Below, in pieces: positions 1 through 10,683 of a stretch of DNA of 64,000 nucleotides. The stretch spans positions 95,673,741 through 95,737,740 of the forward strand of contig CM041465.1 of assembly GCA_023213395.1 (NCBI GenBank), written 5' to 3'. This DNA comes from Cycas panzhihuaensis. Lineage: Eukaryota > Cycadophyta. The notes beneath the pieces are model-generated. The model was not told the DNA's origin. It did no database searches and was given only the letters and a program-made list of their open reading frames with translations. Positions within the stretch are counted from its first letter, which is position 1. Each line of letters opens with the position of its first letter. Position numbers and translations under genes: made by a program.

Positions 1-1948
1 CCCCCCGCAGGTGATGGCTTTAAGGAACTCCCTTTCGCTCCTTCCGAGGAGCCCCTTCAAGACTCTCTCCTGGAGTCTCCCAAGGAGGTTGGAAAACCTG
101 ATGACCATCACAGTCCTATTGTCCCCACTTCCTCTAGCCCTTCATTTATTCGAAGTAAGGTCATCCATGGGGTGGATTACTTCGAAGATGATGAAGCCTT
201 GCTTGAGCACTTAGTGGGCTCCGTGCCCAACTTTCCTTCTGGTCACCATAAGCTTAGCTACTAGAAGATTCTCGTGATTGGGTCCACACTCACTGACCCA
301 ATCCCATCCCCTATTCCATCTCTTCCCATTGACCTTGCCCCCCTCTATTTCGAGGAGGGGAATGCCATGTGTATGGGGGCAACCTAGGATATAGTCTTGG
401 CCCTTGGCAAGGTCATGAAGGTCAGGATGGAATGCTCTCTTGATGAGGAGGGAGTACTCCCTTTTGTTCTAGGAGTTTTGGGATGTTTTTGCATGGGATT
501 ATTCTGACATGAAGGGAATTGACCCCTATATTATCACTCATAATCTCACCACCATTCCTCATACCCGTCCTGTGTGCCAGAAGCAGCGTCCTCTTCACCC
601 TAAGCTCTCAGCCGCTGTTAAGATAGAGGTTGAGAAGCTGTTGGATGCTGGACTTATCTCTTCTATTGATTACCCCAAGTGGGTATCCAACATTATTCCC
701 ATTACTAAAAAGAATGAGACCATCTGTATATGTGTCGATTTTCTTGATATCAACAATGCTTGTCCTAAGGACAACTTTCCACTCCCTTTCATTAATCAAA
801 TAATTGATCAAACTGCTAGATTCAAAGTTATCTCCTTGATGGATGGCTTCTCTGGCTACAACTAGGTCCAGATATCTCCCGAAGACCACCACAAGACGAC
901 CTTCACCACCCCATGGGGTACCTTTGCCTATAAGGCAATGCCCTTTAGTCTTAAAAATGTAGGTGCTACTTATCAAAGAGCGATGCATTTCATCTTTCAT
1001 GACCTCATCGATAACACATTAGAGGTCTTCATGGATGACATGATGGGTCTCTCACATGGTAGGGCCCATCATCCTTCTGACTTGCGAGCTATCTTCACGT
1101 GATGTCGCAAGTATCATGTTAGCCTAAACCCACTTAAGTGTATGTTTGTTATTACTTTTGGCAAACTCCTTGGATTTCTTGTATCAAAATAAGGAATTTA
1201 GATTGACCCTGACAAAGTTAAGGCAATCCTTGATATGCCACCTCCTAGAACGCAATGATAGATCAAGTCGTTTCTAGGTAGGCTCAGTTTCCTTAGGTAT
1301 TTTTTGGCAAACTACGCCATAAATGCCAAACCCCTTACCAACCTATTAAAGAAAGGATCCCCATTTGTTTGGTCGATTAAGGCCCAATAAGCCTTCAAAG
1401 GACTTAAGGAAGCCCTTGCTTCTGCTCCTACATTAGCGTCTCCTTACTTTGATAGGCCCTTCATCTTGTATACCTCGACAACTGATGAATCCTTGGGCGC
1501 AATGCTCGCACAAGAGGATGATTCAGGGATCAAGAGAGCAATCTATTTCATCAGCCGCACCCTCATGGCTACCGAGCTTAACTATCCCCCCACCGAGAAG
1601 GAATGTCTATCCTTGGTCCATGTGACTAAGAAGTTCAGATATTATTTACTTGGAAACACCACCAAGGTGATCATCCCATCCAATCCCTTGCACTTCTTAC
1701 TTACTCATTTAGACTTGAACAGTAGGACTGGTCATTGGGCCATCTTGCTCCAAGAGTTTGACCTTCAAATCATTAACAGGAAGTCGAAGAAGGGAATGAT
1801 AGTGGCAGAGCAACTAGTCGATGCCCCCATTCCCAACACGTGTGATGTTCCCGTTGATGATTCTCTCCCTGATAAGTCTATCTTGACTGTTCAAAGTGCA
1901 TCTCCTCATCTGCTTGCCGATAGCAAGTGGTATGGCGACATTGTGTGA
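1..1948 (+). pseudogene. pol: gypsy RT-RNase H remnant, copy A
   Basis: In a Ty3/gypsy element this segment copies the RNA genome into DNA and degrades the RNA strand. Frame 2 gives the N-terminal linker (1-500), then RT from about 509 with NACPKDNFPLPFI, MPF-LKN and ATYQRAMHFIF, and the catalytic VFMDDMMG at about 1027-1050. RNase H follows from about 1466 with the TDES, NYPPTEKECLSLVHVTKKFRY and FDLQIINRKSKKGM blocks typical of gypsy RNase H. Many in-frame stops break it, for example near 262, 387, 864, 1099, 1190, 1196, 1249 and 1252. Most sit where copy B has Gln or Arg codons, so they fit CAG/CAA/CGA to TAG/TAA/TGA changes. The catalytic box is FMDD rather than the usual YxDD, and copy B has the same, so this is a family trait and not decay. 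Confidence 0.85.
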
Positions 1949-3172
1949 TATCTCACTCAATAGCAATATCACCCTAAAGCTAGCAATAAAGTCAGGTCAT
2001 GCATCTGTGCCATCGCTAGATAATACTTTCTCATAGATGAAGTATTGTACAAAAGATCCTTTGATGGAATCCTTCTTCACTGTGTTGCCTTGGATTATGC
2101 GGACCAGATACTCTGTGAATGCCATCATGGCATTTATGGGGGCCACTTTGGGGGCCAATCCCTGGCCCAAAGGATCCTCTGCATGGGCTATTATTGGCCG
2201 TCTATTTTCAAGGATGCCCATGCCTATGCCCTAAGATGTCGACGATGCCAAGAGCATGCCAACATCTCTCATGTGCCTTTTGAGGCCCTCCATGCTATCA
2301 TATCTCCATGGACTTTTGCCCAATGGGGTCTAGACCTCATTGGTGCCATATCACCACCTTCTTCGTCGTAGCACAAGTACATCTTAACTACCATGAAGTA
2401 TTTCACAAAATAGGCAGAGGCAATCCCCCTGTCTACTACGCCTGGCAAGATGATAGCCACCTTCGTCTACCAACACATTATTTACCATTTCAGGATCCCA
2501 GACATCTTGATCATAGACAATGGGACCCCCTTTTATAATAAGGAGATGGATGAGCTTTGTGAGAAGTTCAAGATTTCTCATAAAACCTTGTCTCCTTATT
2601 ACCCTCAAGCAAATAGACAAGTTGAATCATTCAACAAGACCCTTATTAACATTCTAAAGAAAATTGTCACGCAATCTCAAAGAGATTGGCATCTTCAGCT
2701 CCCTTTCGCCCTATGGGCATATCGTACTTCTATCTGTATGGCTACTGGAATGACACCATTCTTCTTAGTCTATGGAACTGAGGTAGTACTCCCACTGGAA
2801 GTGGAGATCCCCTCTCTATAAGTCTCCCTTAGAGGTCTTATTGATGAGGAGTCCATCTATCGGGCTTGTCTCTTAGACCTCGAGGCTCTCGATGAGAGAC
2901 GTTTAGTGGCTTACCAAGTAAACCTCACTTCGAAAGCCCACTTACAAAGGACTTACGACAAATATCTTCGTACCCATCCTTTATACCTTGGGGACTATGT
3001 CCTCAATCTAGAATATCTCTACGATTACTTAACCAAATTCGAGCCTAAATGGATTGATCCCTTTGTCATTCTCGAGAGCCTCGATAATGGAGCTTATAGG
3101 ATTTCCACCTTGGAAGGCTTGGAATTTGAGAAGGTGGTCAATGAAAAGTTCCTCAAGAAATTTTATGCATGA
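1949..3172 (+). pseudogene. int: gypsy integrase remnant, copy A
   Basis: Integrase inserts the cDNA into the chromosome. The N-terminal HHCC zinc domain is at about 2110-2260 (CHHGIYGGHFGG, then C-x2-C in ALRCRRCQEH). The catalytic core has its first Asp in WGLDLIGAI (about 2325), the second in LIIDNGTPFYNKEMDEL (about 2510) and the Glu in YYPQANRQVESF (about 2600-2630). The C-terminal region is at 2906-3172 (FEPKWIDPFVILESLDNGAYRI) and ends in LKKFYA followed by TGA. Stops interrupt it near 1947, 1962, 2020 and 2369, with no net frame change. The C-terminal part matches copy B to the last residue. Confidence 0.87.
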
Positions 3173-3900
3173 TCCTCTCGGTAATTCGTTCACCTTGCTC
3201 CAAAATGAGCCTAAACTACTGCCCTAAGCTTGTTCGCATTCCCCCTAGTCTCAGGTGGAATGGATGGCTTAGGTCCTCGTTCTTTTTGGTTCCTTCTGTA
3301 GGACCCTTGTTCCCTCTTTCTGGGGAACCTCGCCTCCCTATTTAAGCATCCCCCAATTAGGGCGACTCTTAGGGTGTCGTTACTCCCTCCCATCACTATT
3401 TCCTTTCCATACCCTGCTATGCTCCCATATGGACATGCATGTCACCCTGTCTCTTGGCCTCGCGCGTATCCATCGCTGCTACTTGTGGTGATCATGTGTG
3501 TCCCTACTAGAGATATGGTCCTGCATGAAAGGAAATATGCATCTAGCTCATAATGAATAACACATCACACCCACATCAAAAATAAGCATAACTCTAGCTA
3601 TGTGATAGTCAAAACATCACCTGCTATATTATCATGCATCCGTGCACACTCATACTCACATACATATACTCTCATATATACATACCAAGACCAAAACATC
3701 ATAAACATACATATCCATTGTGCATCCATTGCAATGTATACCACAAACACCATCTCATGCGTTAAATGGGGTACCAATCACCCCATCTATATACACAAAA
3801 TCAATCCTCATAATATACAAATGATAGTACATCATCCATGGGAAGTCAGTCTCCTTACAGGGGGGTTACAATCATATGTCTCTATATGGTGACCCCTTGG
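3173..3900. other. non-coding spacer after integrase, copy A
   Basis: No coding signal. The sequence aligns with 17253-17925 of copy B, including the block around GGGGTTACAATCAT near 3860 (copy B near 17860), so it is an ancient part of the element. An apparent 96-codon reading frame at 3602-3892 is low-complexity (His, Thr, Ile, Tyr) and not conserved in B. Confidence 0.6.
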
Positions 3901-5930
3901 AGGCCCGTGCTTTCCCTCATCACATCCTAATGTACATCATACTCTACTGTTGCCCCTCTCTGGGGACGTCACCTCCTGGTCGGTGCGATCCCTCTCCTGG
4001 GGGCCACATGCCTCCTAGGCTCCTCCCTAGCCTCTAGGAGCTCCCTGCCTCGCTCCCCTCATCATGTGGCATCGTCGATGTCATCGTCATTGTGTAGGTA
4101 TGTGTCCTTCTCTGGCTCGACCTCGATGCCACCCGATCCACTAGCTAATCATATCGAGCCTGGATACGATCTCTCTCGCCCTCTACTCCCCGGAGTCTCT
4201 CCTCCATGCTCTGGAACTTCGCCTCCATCCCTCGGAGATGCTCCTCCAGGACTGCCATCCGTATGCTACCCTATGCGTTTGTGTTGGCTCCTCCCTGAGC
4301 CTCCAGTGCCTATACATGACTCTATAGTGCATCTCACTTGCTCCGAGTCTTGTCTAGCTCGTGTTGCAGCCATCCCCTGAATGCCATATACTCCTGGGAC
4401 TCTACAGCCCATATATCCCTCGTCCTCGCTAATGGGGTGAATGATGTCATGTGGGCATTGGCCAATCTGGGTGCATCCTCAGCCTAGATAGGTGGCTGCC
4501 CCTCTACGTACACCTAAGGGAACATCCTCCTCACCATAGCCTCCATTAATCATTGGATCTCTGTGGTACCTACAAACCTAACATGCTATATGTCAATATA
4601 TATATCCAATCACATACCAAACTGAAACCAAATCAAAGTGTGTGGGAATCTGGCTATCAAACAACAAGGAAAGTAAGGCCTCACCTACTGGTGCCAGCCC
4701 TCACTGTGTGATGGCCTCGCCTCAGCACTCTACCAGCTGCTCGTGCTTCCTCCTCTGGCACCTCCTTAGCAACTGCCTCCACTGCTAGAGCCTACATCCC
4801 TCCCTCTGCTGCTGGAGCTATCCCTCTGGGTCTGTCCATGATCCTCAATCTCTAAGCTTGTGTCATAGGCCCCCTTGTCTTTTTAGTAGTCCCTAATGGG
4901 CTTGCCTCCTCTATAGCTCGCGATGGGCTGGCCCCATCTCCTCCATCACCACCGTCATCATCTCCGGGGGTAGCCCCTACCACTCTTACCTCCTCATCAC
5001 TATCCCATCTCGTCGATGGGTAGGGATCCGAGGTGAAGTCAGTCATAGTAAGGAGATCTAGCAACGTAGCATCCATGAACCTCCTGACCTGTGCCTAATT
5101 CTCAACTCCCTTGAACTGGGTCTACCATCTGTGTACCATGGGTGCCCACTCCGATATGGGGTGTGGTCCCCCTAATGGTGCCACTGCTGCAAAATGATTA
5201 AAGAACTGGCACTGCAAGAGGGTGCTATAAGATAATCCATCTTTACCCGCCACCTTGATAGCGTCCAGCTGAGTGACAAGGTTCGTCGCTATGAGGGTGA
5301 TCCAATCCAATCACTCCCCAGCCTCACACCTTCGTACTGCATTGATCCAGCTGCCTAGGATATCTCTATAGTTCTACTTCTGGGATATCCAAAATAGAAG
5401 GCATAGAGTGATCAACTTCCTCATACGAGGAACCCTAGACATCATCATACTCTATAGAGGCACTCCTTGCCTCTCCCACCTATCCTGGCCTATAAAAAAC
5501 ATAGCCGCCTCTTGATGGGCTACGTCGTTACTAGGCAATACTCCTGGCGAGGCTAGTCTCCCTATCACTGGCAACCCTAGGATCTGCCAGATGTCTCTGG
5601 GTGTCACCGTCACGTCCCCTACTTAGGGTAGATGGAACACGTATCTTTGCTTGTCCCAATGGACACTACATTGACCAGCAACCTCTAATCTGATATATAC
5701 TGAGGTGTCCTCACCACCTTCAAGAACTTTGCATCTCTCAGAGGACTCCCCTGTCCTCCCTGCTCATCATCTCTATGAAACTTAGCATGGCCATACCAAT
5801 GTTTTTGTAGTTCTCCACCATGGTCACCACCTGTAAAACACCGTCAAACATGTCATATCTTAGCTTACACTTGGCTCTCTATCCCTTTAACCAACCATCA
5901 ACTCCACCTGATTGAGATTTAGGGCCCATC
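3900..5930 (-). pseudogene. antisense PMD-like ORF, copy A (decayed)
   Basis: Read on the minus strand, 5700 down to 5450 gives HWDKQRYVFHLP, then GDVTVTPRDIWQILGLP. This resembles the core motif of the plant mobile domain (aminotransferase-like) family: a WxxxxHxFHLP block followed by TxTxxDxxxxLGLP. Continuing down, 5310-5122 encodes MDWITLIATNLVTQLDAIK and HFAAVAPLGG. A serine/aspartate/glycine-rich acidic tail follows at 5076-4852 (GDDDGGDGGDGASP). Each block has a counterpart in copy B. The reading frame is broken by stops and frame changes. It lies between integrase and the second RNase H, opposite to pol. PMD proteins are known from host genes such as MAIN and MAIL1 and from plant transposons; the function here is not known. 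Confidence 0.6.
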
Positions 5931-7039
5931 GGGCCCCCTATCTCCTTTTTTCTATAATTCTGCCTTTGCACTGTACTAAACTTCATGGTACCGTAGAGTT
6001 TAGCTGGGTCCCGAGGTGATCGGGGCCTCATGGCATGCGATCTTTACTGCGGTGCGAACGGCACCCGCCCAAAAGGGGGGGTTTCCCTGCCAAAAACTCA
6101 AAAAAAATTCTATTGGGTGGCCCAAGTGGGGCCCAGTGAGACTAGGGCTGCCTAATGCCCTAGTCCTGCCTCTTTTTGGGTCCAATTTGGAGTCTGAGAG
6201 GCCACTTCTTGCCCATATGGGGTAAAACATCTACATAAAAAATGATAAAAAGTAATAAATTTCAATTGCGATTTCAGGAGGGGTTTTGACAATCCACTCA
6301 TTAGATCAGATCGTGCTATCATCATCTCGCTCTCCTGGTCGCACTGGCTGCCTCCTCGCTCTGATCCAATGGCCGGATCTCTTGCTGCATGTCCCAGAAA
6401 TGGGGTAGTGCTCCACCGCATAAGGAACAAGCTCTAGATTTCATACGAGAGCTCATGCAAATGAAACCCCTTTTTGTTCAAGTTTCCTTATATAAGTGGG
6501 GCCCCTGTTGGGCACTTCCTCCTTTTTCATCTTTGAGGCAGCCTTTGAGACTACATTTTTGCCCTGGCCAACATTGCTTTCTGGCCCAGTTTCTCTTTTC
6601 GTCTTCGTGGTCTCCTTTCGATCTGTTTCCTTTAGTGCATTAATGACGCCCCAAATGGCTCATTTTTGCAGAAGCCCCCCTTTATCTCATTTTATGTGCC
6701 ACTCCCATGCATGCCTGAGTTTATACTCATTTGGCTTATTTTGCTGTCCTAGATCCATTTTTGCAGCCTGTTCATGCTCTTGGGCCCCCCAAAGGGAATG
6801 CTCCCCTTCACTTAGAGTCATTATTTACCTTCTAAGGCAACCTTTTGGTATCCCTGGATGTCTTTTTCCTGCCCACTCTCAGCTAGTGGTTGGATAGCCT
6901 ACTTTTATCCTTGGGTAGCCTCATTGCTAGGTCCTCCTACCCTTCACAGCCATTTATTGCTTACCTTATGAGTTCTTTTTGCTCTGACTCTTATATTTAC
7001 CATATAATTTTGCTACCAAGACATTTCCTTTTATCATCC
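5931..7039. other. spacer between antisense ORF and second RNase H, copy A
   Basis: No convincing gene. It begins with two 20-bp units (5969-5988 and 5989-6008) of a motif that recurs in the LTRs. Short C/G-rich blocks (AAAAGGGGGGG near 6073) match copy B near 20000. Copy B lacks the part from about 6085 to 7137, so this is the only place in the window where this 1 kb is preserved. A TATATAAG-like string lies near 6489, of unknown meaning. Confidence 0.5.
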
Positions 7040-7462
7040 ATGTCTCTCTACATCTTTACTGATGGCAGAAGCTGTAGTAATCTTGGACCATCTGCTGCTG
7101 CTTGGATTCTTTGTAACTCTTCCGGACATGACTTCCTGCGTTCTGAAATCTTCCTTCCCAAGGCTACCAATAATGAAGCTGAGTACACGGACGTTATTGA
7201 CACTCTCACTGATGGACTCCATTTTCATCACAGATCTATTGTCTTGTTTTGTGACTCTTAGGTTGTGGTATCGTATCTCACCTAGGTTTACCAGGTGCGA
7301 TACCCTCACTTGAGAGCCCTTGCTTTGACCACTAGGTCTCTTCTGGCTTGTTTTCAATCCGTCAATATTCGACATATTTCTTGGGCCTCCAACGTTGAGG
7401 CAGATAGCCTTGTTTACCTCATCCTTAAGCACCGCCTTCCTCTACTTGTTGATCGTCCCTGA
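7040..7462 (+). pseudogene. second (archaeal/plant-type) RNase H domain, copy A
   Basis: Translation from the ATG at 7040 gives MSLYIFTDGRS, then GPSAAAWIL, then ATNNEAEYTDVIDTL, then IVLFCDS, and near the C-terminus HISWASNVEADSL. These are the ordered acidic motifs of an RNase H fold (D in TDG, E in NEAEY, D in CDS, final D in EADSL). The NNEAEY style is that of the additional aRNH of Tat elements, not of the gypsy RNase H fused to RT. Two in-frame stops (7259-7261 and 7283-7285) break it; both are TAG where copy B reads CAG or CAT. It ends at TGA 7460-7462. It lies about 3.9 kb downstream of integrase, beyond the antisense ORF, which is unusual because aRNH normally sits between the RT-RNase H and integrase. 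Confidence 0.75.
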
Positions 7463-7825
7463 GATTTGTCTGGTTGCTTTGTCGCCCAGACCTCAGGCCA
7501 TCACTTACATCACCTTGCGATCCATTTGCACCTCCAAAAGCTAGCCGCTAATGAGGTTAAACTATAGCGACTACCAATTTTTCTCACTTATTTCTTTTGC
7601 TTGACTTTATCATGCACTTTTCTTTACATCTTTTACGATGGGGGCAACCCCCTCATCCTTCTTAGCTTGCGGTCGATTCCCAGGTGGCACATAGGTAGCC
7701 CCTATGTTGTCTCCACCCTTGTCCTCATATCCACGCATTCTGCCATGACACTCGCCGATACCCTTGACTCCTGTTGTGATCATGATTTATATATATACAT
7801 GCACATGTGCTACTGACAGTTGTGT
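7463..7825. other. 3' untranslated end of copy A
   Basis: Non-coding. It aligns, with many differences, to 20353-20715 of copy B up to the inferred LTR start. It includes a short (TA)n run near 7788-7797 that is hugely expanded in B. No clear polypurine tract is visible next to the LTR. Confidence 0.5.
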
Positions 7826-8328
7826 TGCCAGCTGTTTCCCAACTACTGGGAATGTACTCGAGATGCATCGACACAAGTTTATTCAGGTATATTTTCTTAC
7901 CTTTTCTTGCCCATGCTTGATTGAGGTTATTTAAAGTAGGTTGCTTGACATATGCCTGCCTGAACGCATTGCTTTTCTACTTGCTCATAATGCATGTGCT
8001 TACGGCACACTATTAGCCTATGATGACTCATAGTGGGGGCATTCCTCAGCGAATGCTACACTCCGTATGGCGCACAGCCACCCACGTTGTCTCCACGGTC
8101 CCCCGAGATGTTTTCGTCAGTCTTATTTGCTCTCGTTACGACATGTTGCTTATGTTGCAATCCTTCCTAAGTCTGATTTAATCCTTAGTTAGGACTCTTT
8201 GCATTATTTTGGGTACTTGCCCATTGCCTAGGCATTCCCCCAGCTGCTCTAGCTAATGTTTAGCCTTGATTTTTGCCCCAAAACCTGATGTTTCTACTTA
8301 TTTTTCTCTTTTTTTGTTTCTAGTCTTA

Positions 8329-8388
8329 TACCACTGTAAACTTAGCGATACCGCAGAGTTTGCAGCGGTACCACAGAGTTTGCCGTGG
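8329..8388. repeat. three tandem 20-bp units in LTR1
   Basis: Units 8329-8348, 8349-8368 and 8369-8388 each begin with TACC and carry AAACTTAGCG or AGAGTTTGC; a partial TACGACTG follows. LTR2 has two units (21267-21306) and LTR3 three (23892-23951). Related pairs lie upstream of the antisense ORF in both internal regions. The position in the 5' part of the LTR would suit a transcription-factor or enhancer array, which is inference. Confidence 0.75.
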
Positions 8389-8419
8389 TACGACTGCTTG
8401 AAATTTAAAAAAAAGAAAA

Positions 8420-8460
8420 CCACGTGACAGTTTCCATTTTTTCATGAAACTGTCGCGTGG
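8420..8460. promoter_or_regulatory. inverted repeat with G-box in LTR1 U3
   Basis: Arms 8420-8434 and 8446-8460 pair at 14 of 15 positions around an 11-bp T-rich loop. The left arm contains CACGTG. The structure persists in weaker form in LTR2 (about 21337-21378) and LTR3. A regulatory role is inferred from position only. Confidence 0.4.
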
Positions 8461-10411
8461 CATTAATTGATTTGAGTCGCCCTGACATCCCCAACGTTCA
8501 CTTGCTATGAACAGGGGGGATAAAGGGGATTTTGCTCCCAATTTTTCAGATCTTTTGGCCATTTTTCGAACTTCTAAGGAGAATTTCTAACTTTCATAGA
8601 AGAAAACACATAGAAGAAGAAAACTACATATACAACAACTGGTAAAAGGTGAAGTGGGCTGCCATCAGCTGGACTTGGAGGGCCATTGTTGCCCCCTACT
8701 ACTCTCCACAGCAAGCTCCATTCTTCTTTGCAGGTGCTCAATGATCCAAGTGACTTCTTTACCCAAAAGCTGCTTCAAGAGCCAACCTCCAAGGCTCCAA
8801 ACTTGCAAGGAGTTTCCTTCATCCAGACTCTTGCAAGAACCACTCATGATCAATCCCTACATGTTTTTTATTGCTGCTATTCCTAGTGGCAAAGTGCATG
8901 CTTGATCTTCCCCATACAAGGTACTTCTTGTTTTTACTTGCAAATCCATTCCTTTTTTATTTCTTTTGCTTCTCAATGAATGTGATCCTAAGTAGCTACA
9001 GTTCTCCTCATAGTATTGCTTTAGATTAGTGATACCCTCATGTTGCTTCTTCCTGTGAGCCTCTCTATTTTCCTTAAACTATCCCTTTCACTCTTTTCTT
9101 AGTTAGCCGGTGGAAAGGAGTATATACGAGGATTTGAGGGAGGTAGGTGGGGTTCCGTCCCCCATTGTTGTCCTTCTCCCCAAGGGTTCCGTCCCTTGTC
9201 CTCCTTCCCTTTGCCATCCATGCTTTCTTAGGGAATGGGCTAAGGGAGTTTTGGAGATTTAGTTAGGGTGTTCCAATTAGCATAGGCACCCATCACTACG
9301 TCATTGCTTGGAGTCTCACCTATTGGTATTAGACCCTATGTAAACCCCAGTTTGTTATGTCCTTCTTTTTCCTTGTTACGGATTTGTTGCTTCGCTGCCT
9401 CATTGCCAACTAGTTTTCCTGCTTGAGTTCTGTGGAGGTCTCCCGTGGGTGAGTTAGCCATCCCGAGGCTATACTCCTTTCCGTTTCGAGCGTTTTCATG
9501 GTACATGGTGGTGAGAGCGTTTCGTGTATGTTACATTCTGATGCTTAGCTTAGATCTTAGTTTCATTTGATTTCAGTTTACATATATATATTCCTTGGTA
9601 TATCGTGTGGCCTCTCTTCCAAGAGGAAGGTGTCATTCTTATCCATTTGCAGGACCGCACATTGGTGGAGCGATATGTGGGACAAGCCCATTGTAGGTTA
9701 GTTCCCCACGTAGTGCATTTCTTTCTTTCGTTTCAGGCTTTTTTTTTATTTCTTTCTATTTCATTTGCTCTTGCATGCTTAAGGGGAGGTAAGTAAACCC
9801 CTCTTCTATCACTTCCAGCAACTATCGCCAACCGGCGTTGCATGCACGGCGGACGGAGAAGGAAGGAGTGGGACTTATAGAGATGAACTGCACCTCCATT
9901 CAAGTGCCGGATCCAGGTATTCCCCTTTGCTTCCTGTATATCTCCATTTACAATGTTATCTTACATGCATTTACCTCAGTAGTTAGAAAATTGTAAAAGA
10001 ATATAAAGGAAAAAAGGGAAAGTGCATTCTTTTTCACATTGTTTCTTGCTTTAGCTAGCATAGCTTAGCGTAGATAGTTTGTTCGTGTCACATCCGAGTT
10101 ACCCTCATTGCACCCTGTCTTGCATTTTCCTGTACATTAGTTAGTTGCCCTTCCCTTCATTGCCTTCTCATTGCCTTGAGAAGATGCAACACACAAGGCA
10201 TTCTCTCTCCTTCCTGGCCATCCGAAGGGTAGGAAGGCCTTGTTTTGCATGGCTACCTGGAAGCAACTAGGCACCTTGCAGTCCCGAATCAGTGCTCTAG
10301 CGCACGGATGCCCTGTGAGGTGAGGTCCTCGTTACCTAGCTTAGTTAGCATAGCGTACTCTTATATCCTTTTTCTAGACGTAGGATCACCGCCCCGTAGC
10401 GAGTGTTTCAC

Positions 10412-10429
10412 TGGTGACCATACTGGGCA
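10412..10429 (+). other. primer-binding site of copy B (tRNA not assigned)
   Basis: TGGTGACCATACTGGGCA begins one base after the LTR1 terminal CA. It starts with TGG, as expected for a sequence complementary to a tRNA 3' CCA end. It is not the initiator-Met type used by the copia elements in this window. A tRNA-Arg-like match is possible but I cannot confirm it without a tRNA alignment. Confidence 0.55.
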
Positions 10430-10683
10430 CTGCCAGTAAGGGAGCTAAATACACTTCCCCTTTTCGTTGGTGTTCTTACCTCTAGGTAGTTTCTTATTCC
10501 GTGTTTTTAGTTGGGCAACCCCCAACGTGCTTGCTTCATTTTCCTTCTTTTCCTTTTTATTTCTTCTAACAACGCTCGCAAAGGCATTGCATGCGACGTT
10601 TCTCGTGTCGCTTGCAAGGTTTGCCTCCATTATTAGAAGACCAATCGCCTCGTTCCCTTCCATCATTGAACCCTAATTCGATA
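10430..10683. other. short leader of copy B
   Basis: About 250 bp of T-rich non-coding sequence lie between the primer site and the proposed gag start. An in-frame upstream ATG at 10591 would add 31 residues; the ATG at 10684 (MEGYPSNW) is preferred because its product is less biased. Confidence 0.45.

Larger units (their letters stand above)
1..7825 (+). mobile_element. Ty3/gypsy Tat-type element, copy A (5' part outside window)
   Basis: The internal region starts mid-pol at the window edge and runs through integrase (to 3172), an antisense PMD-like ORF (about 3900-5930) and a second RNase H (7040-7462) before meeting LTR1. The order matches copy B (10411-20715) block by block; base 1 of A corresponds to about 14085 in B. 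By eye the pol regions of A and B differ by roughly a fifth of positions, much more than LTR1 differs from LTR2 (roughly 6% in a segment I compared). A is therefore probably an older or different subfamily member joined to B's 5' LTR, not a simple duplicate of B. All five open pol stretches of A lie in one frame, separated by stop codons only. Confidence 0.85.
7826..10410 (+). repeat. LTR1 (5' LTR of copy B, abutting copy A)
   Basis: It matches LTR2 over about 2.58 kb. It ends in TTTCA at 10406-10410, where similarity to LTR2 stops sharply. The start is set at TGCCAG (7826) because the third LTR begins with the same CCAGCATT-type sequence directly after LTR2. LTR1 lacks about 50 bp present just inside the start of LTR2. 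It contains three 20-bp repeats (8329-8388) and a near-perfect 15-bp inverted repeat (8420-8434 with 8446-8460) that includes a CACGTG G-box. Small reading frames inside it (for example 8654-8905) shift between LTR copies and are not genes. Confidence 0.8.

Noticed and set aside
3602-3892. 96-codon frame after copy A integrase
   Set aside because: Low complexity and not kept in the aligned spacer of copy B.
8654-8905. Frames inside LTR1 repeated at 21572-21823 in LTR2
   Set aside because: Conserved only because the LTRs are recent duplicates. Two overlapping frames are open at once, and nothing resembles a protein family. LTR3 does not keep them.
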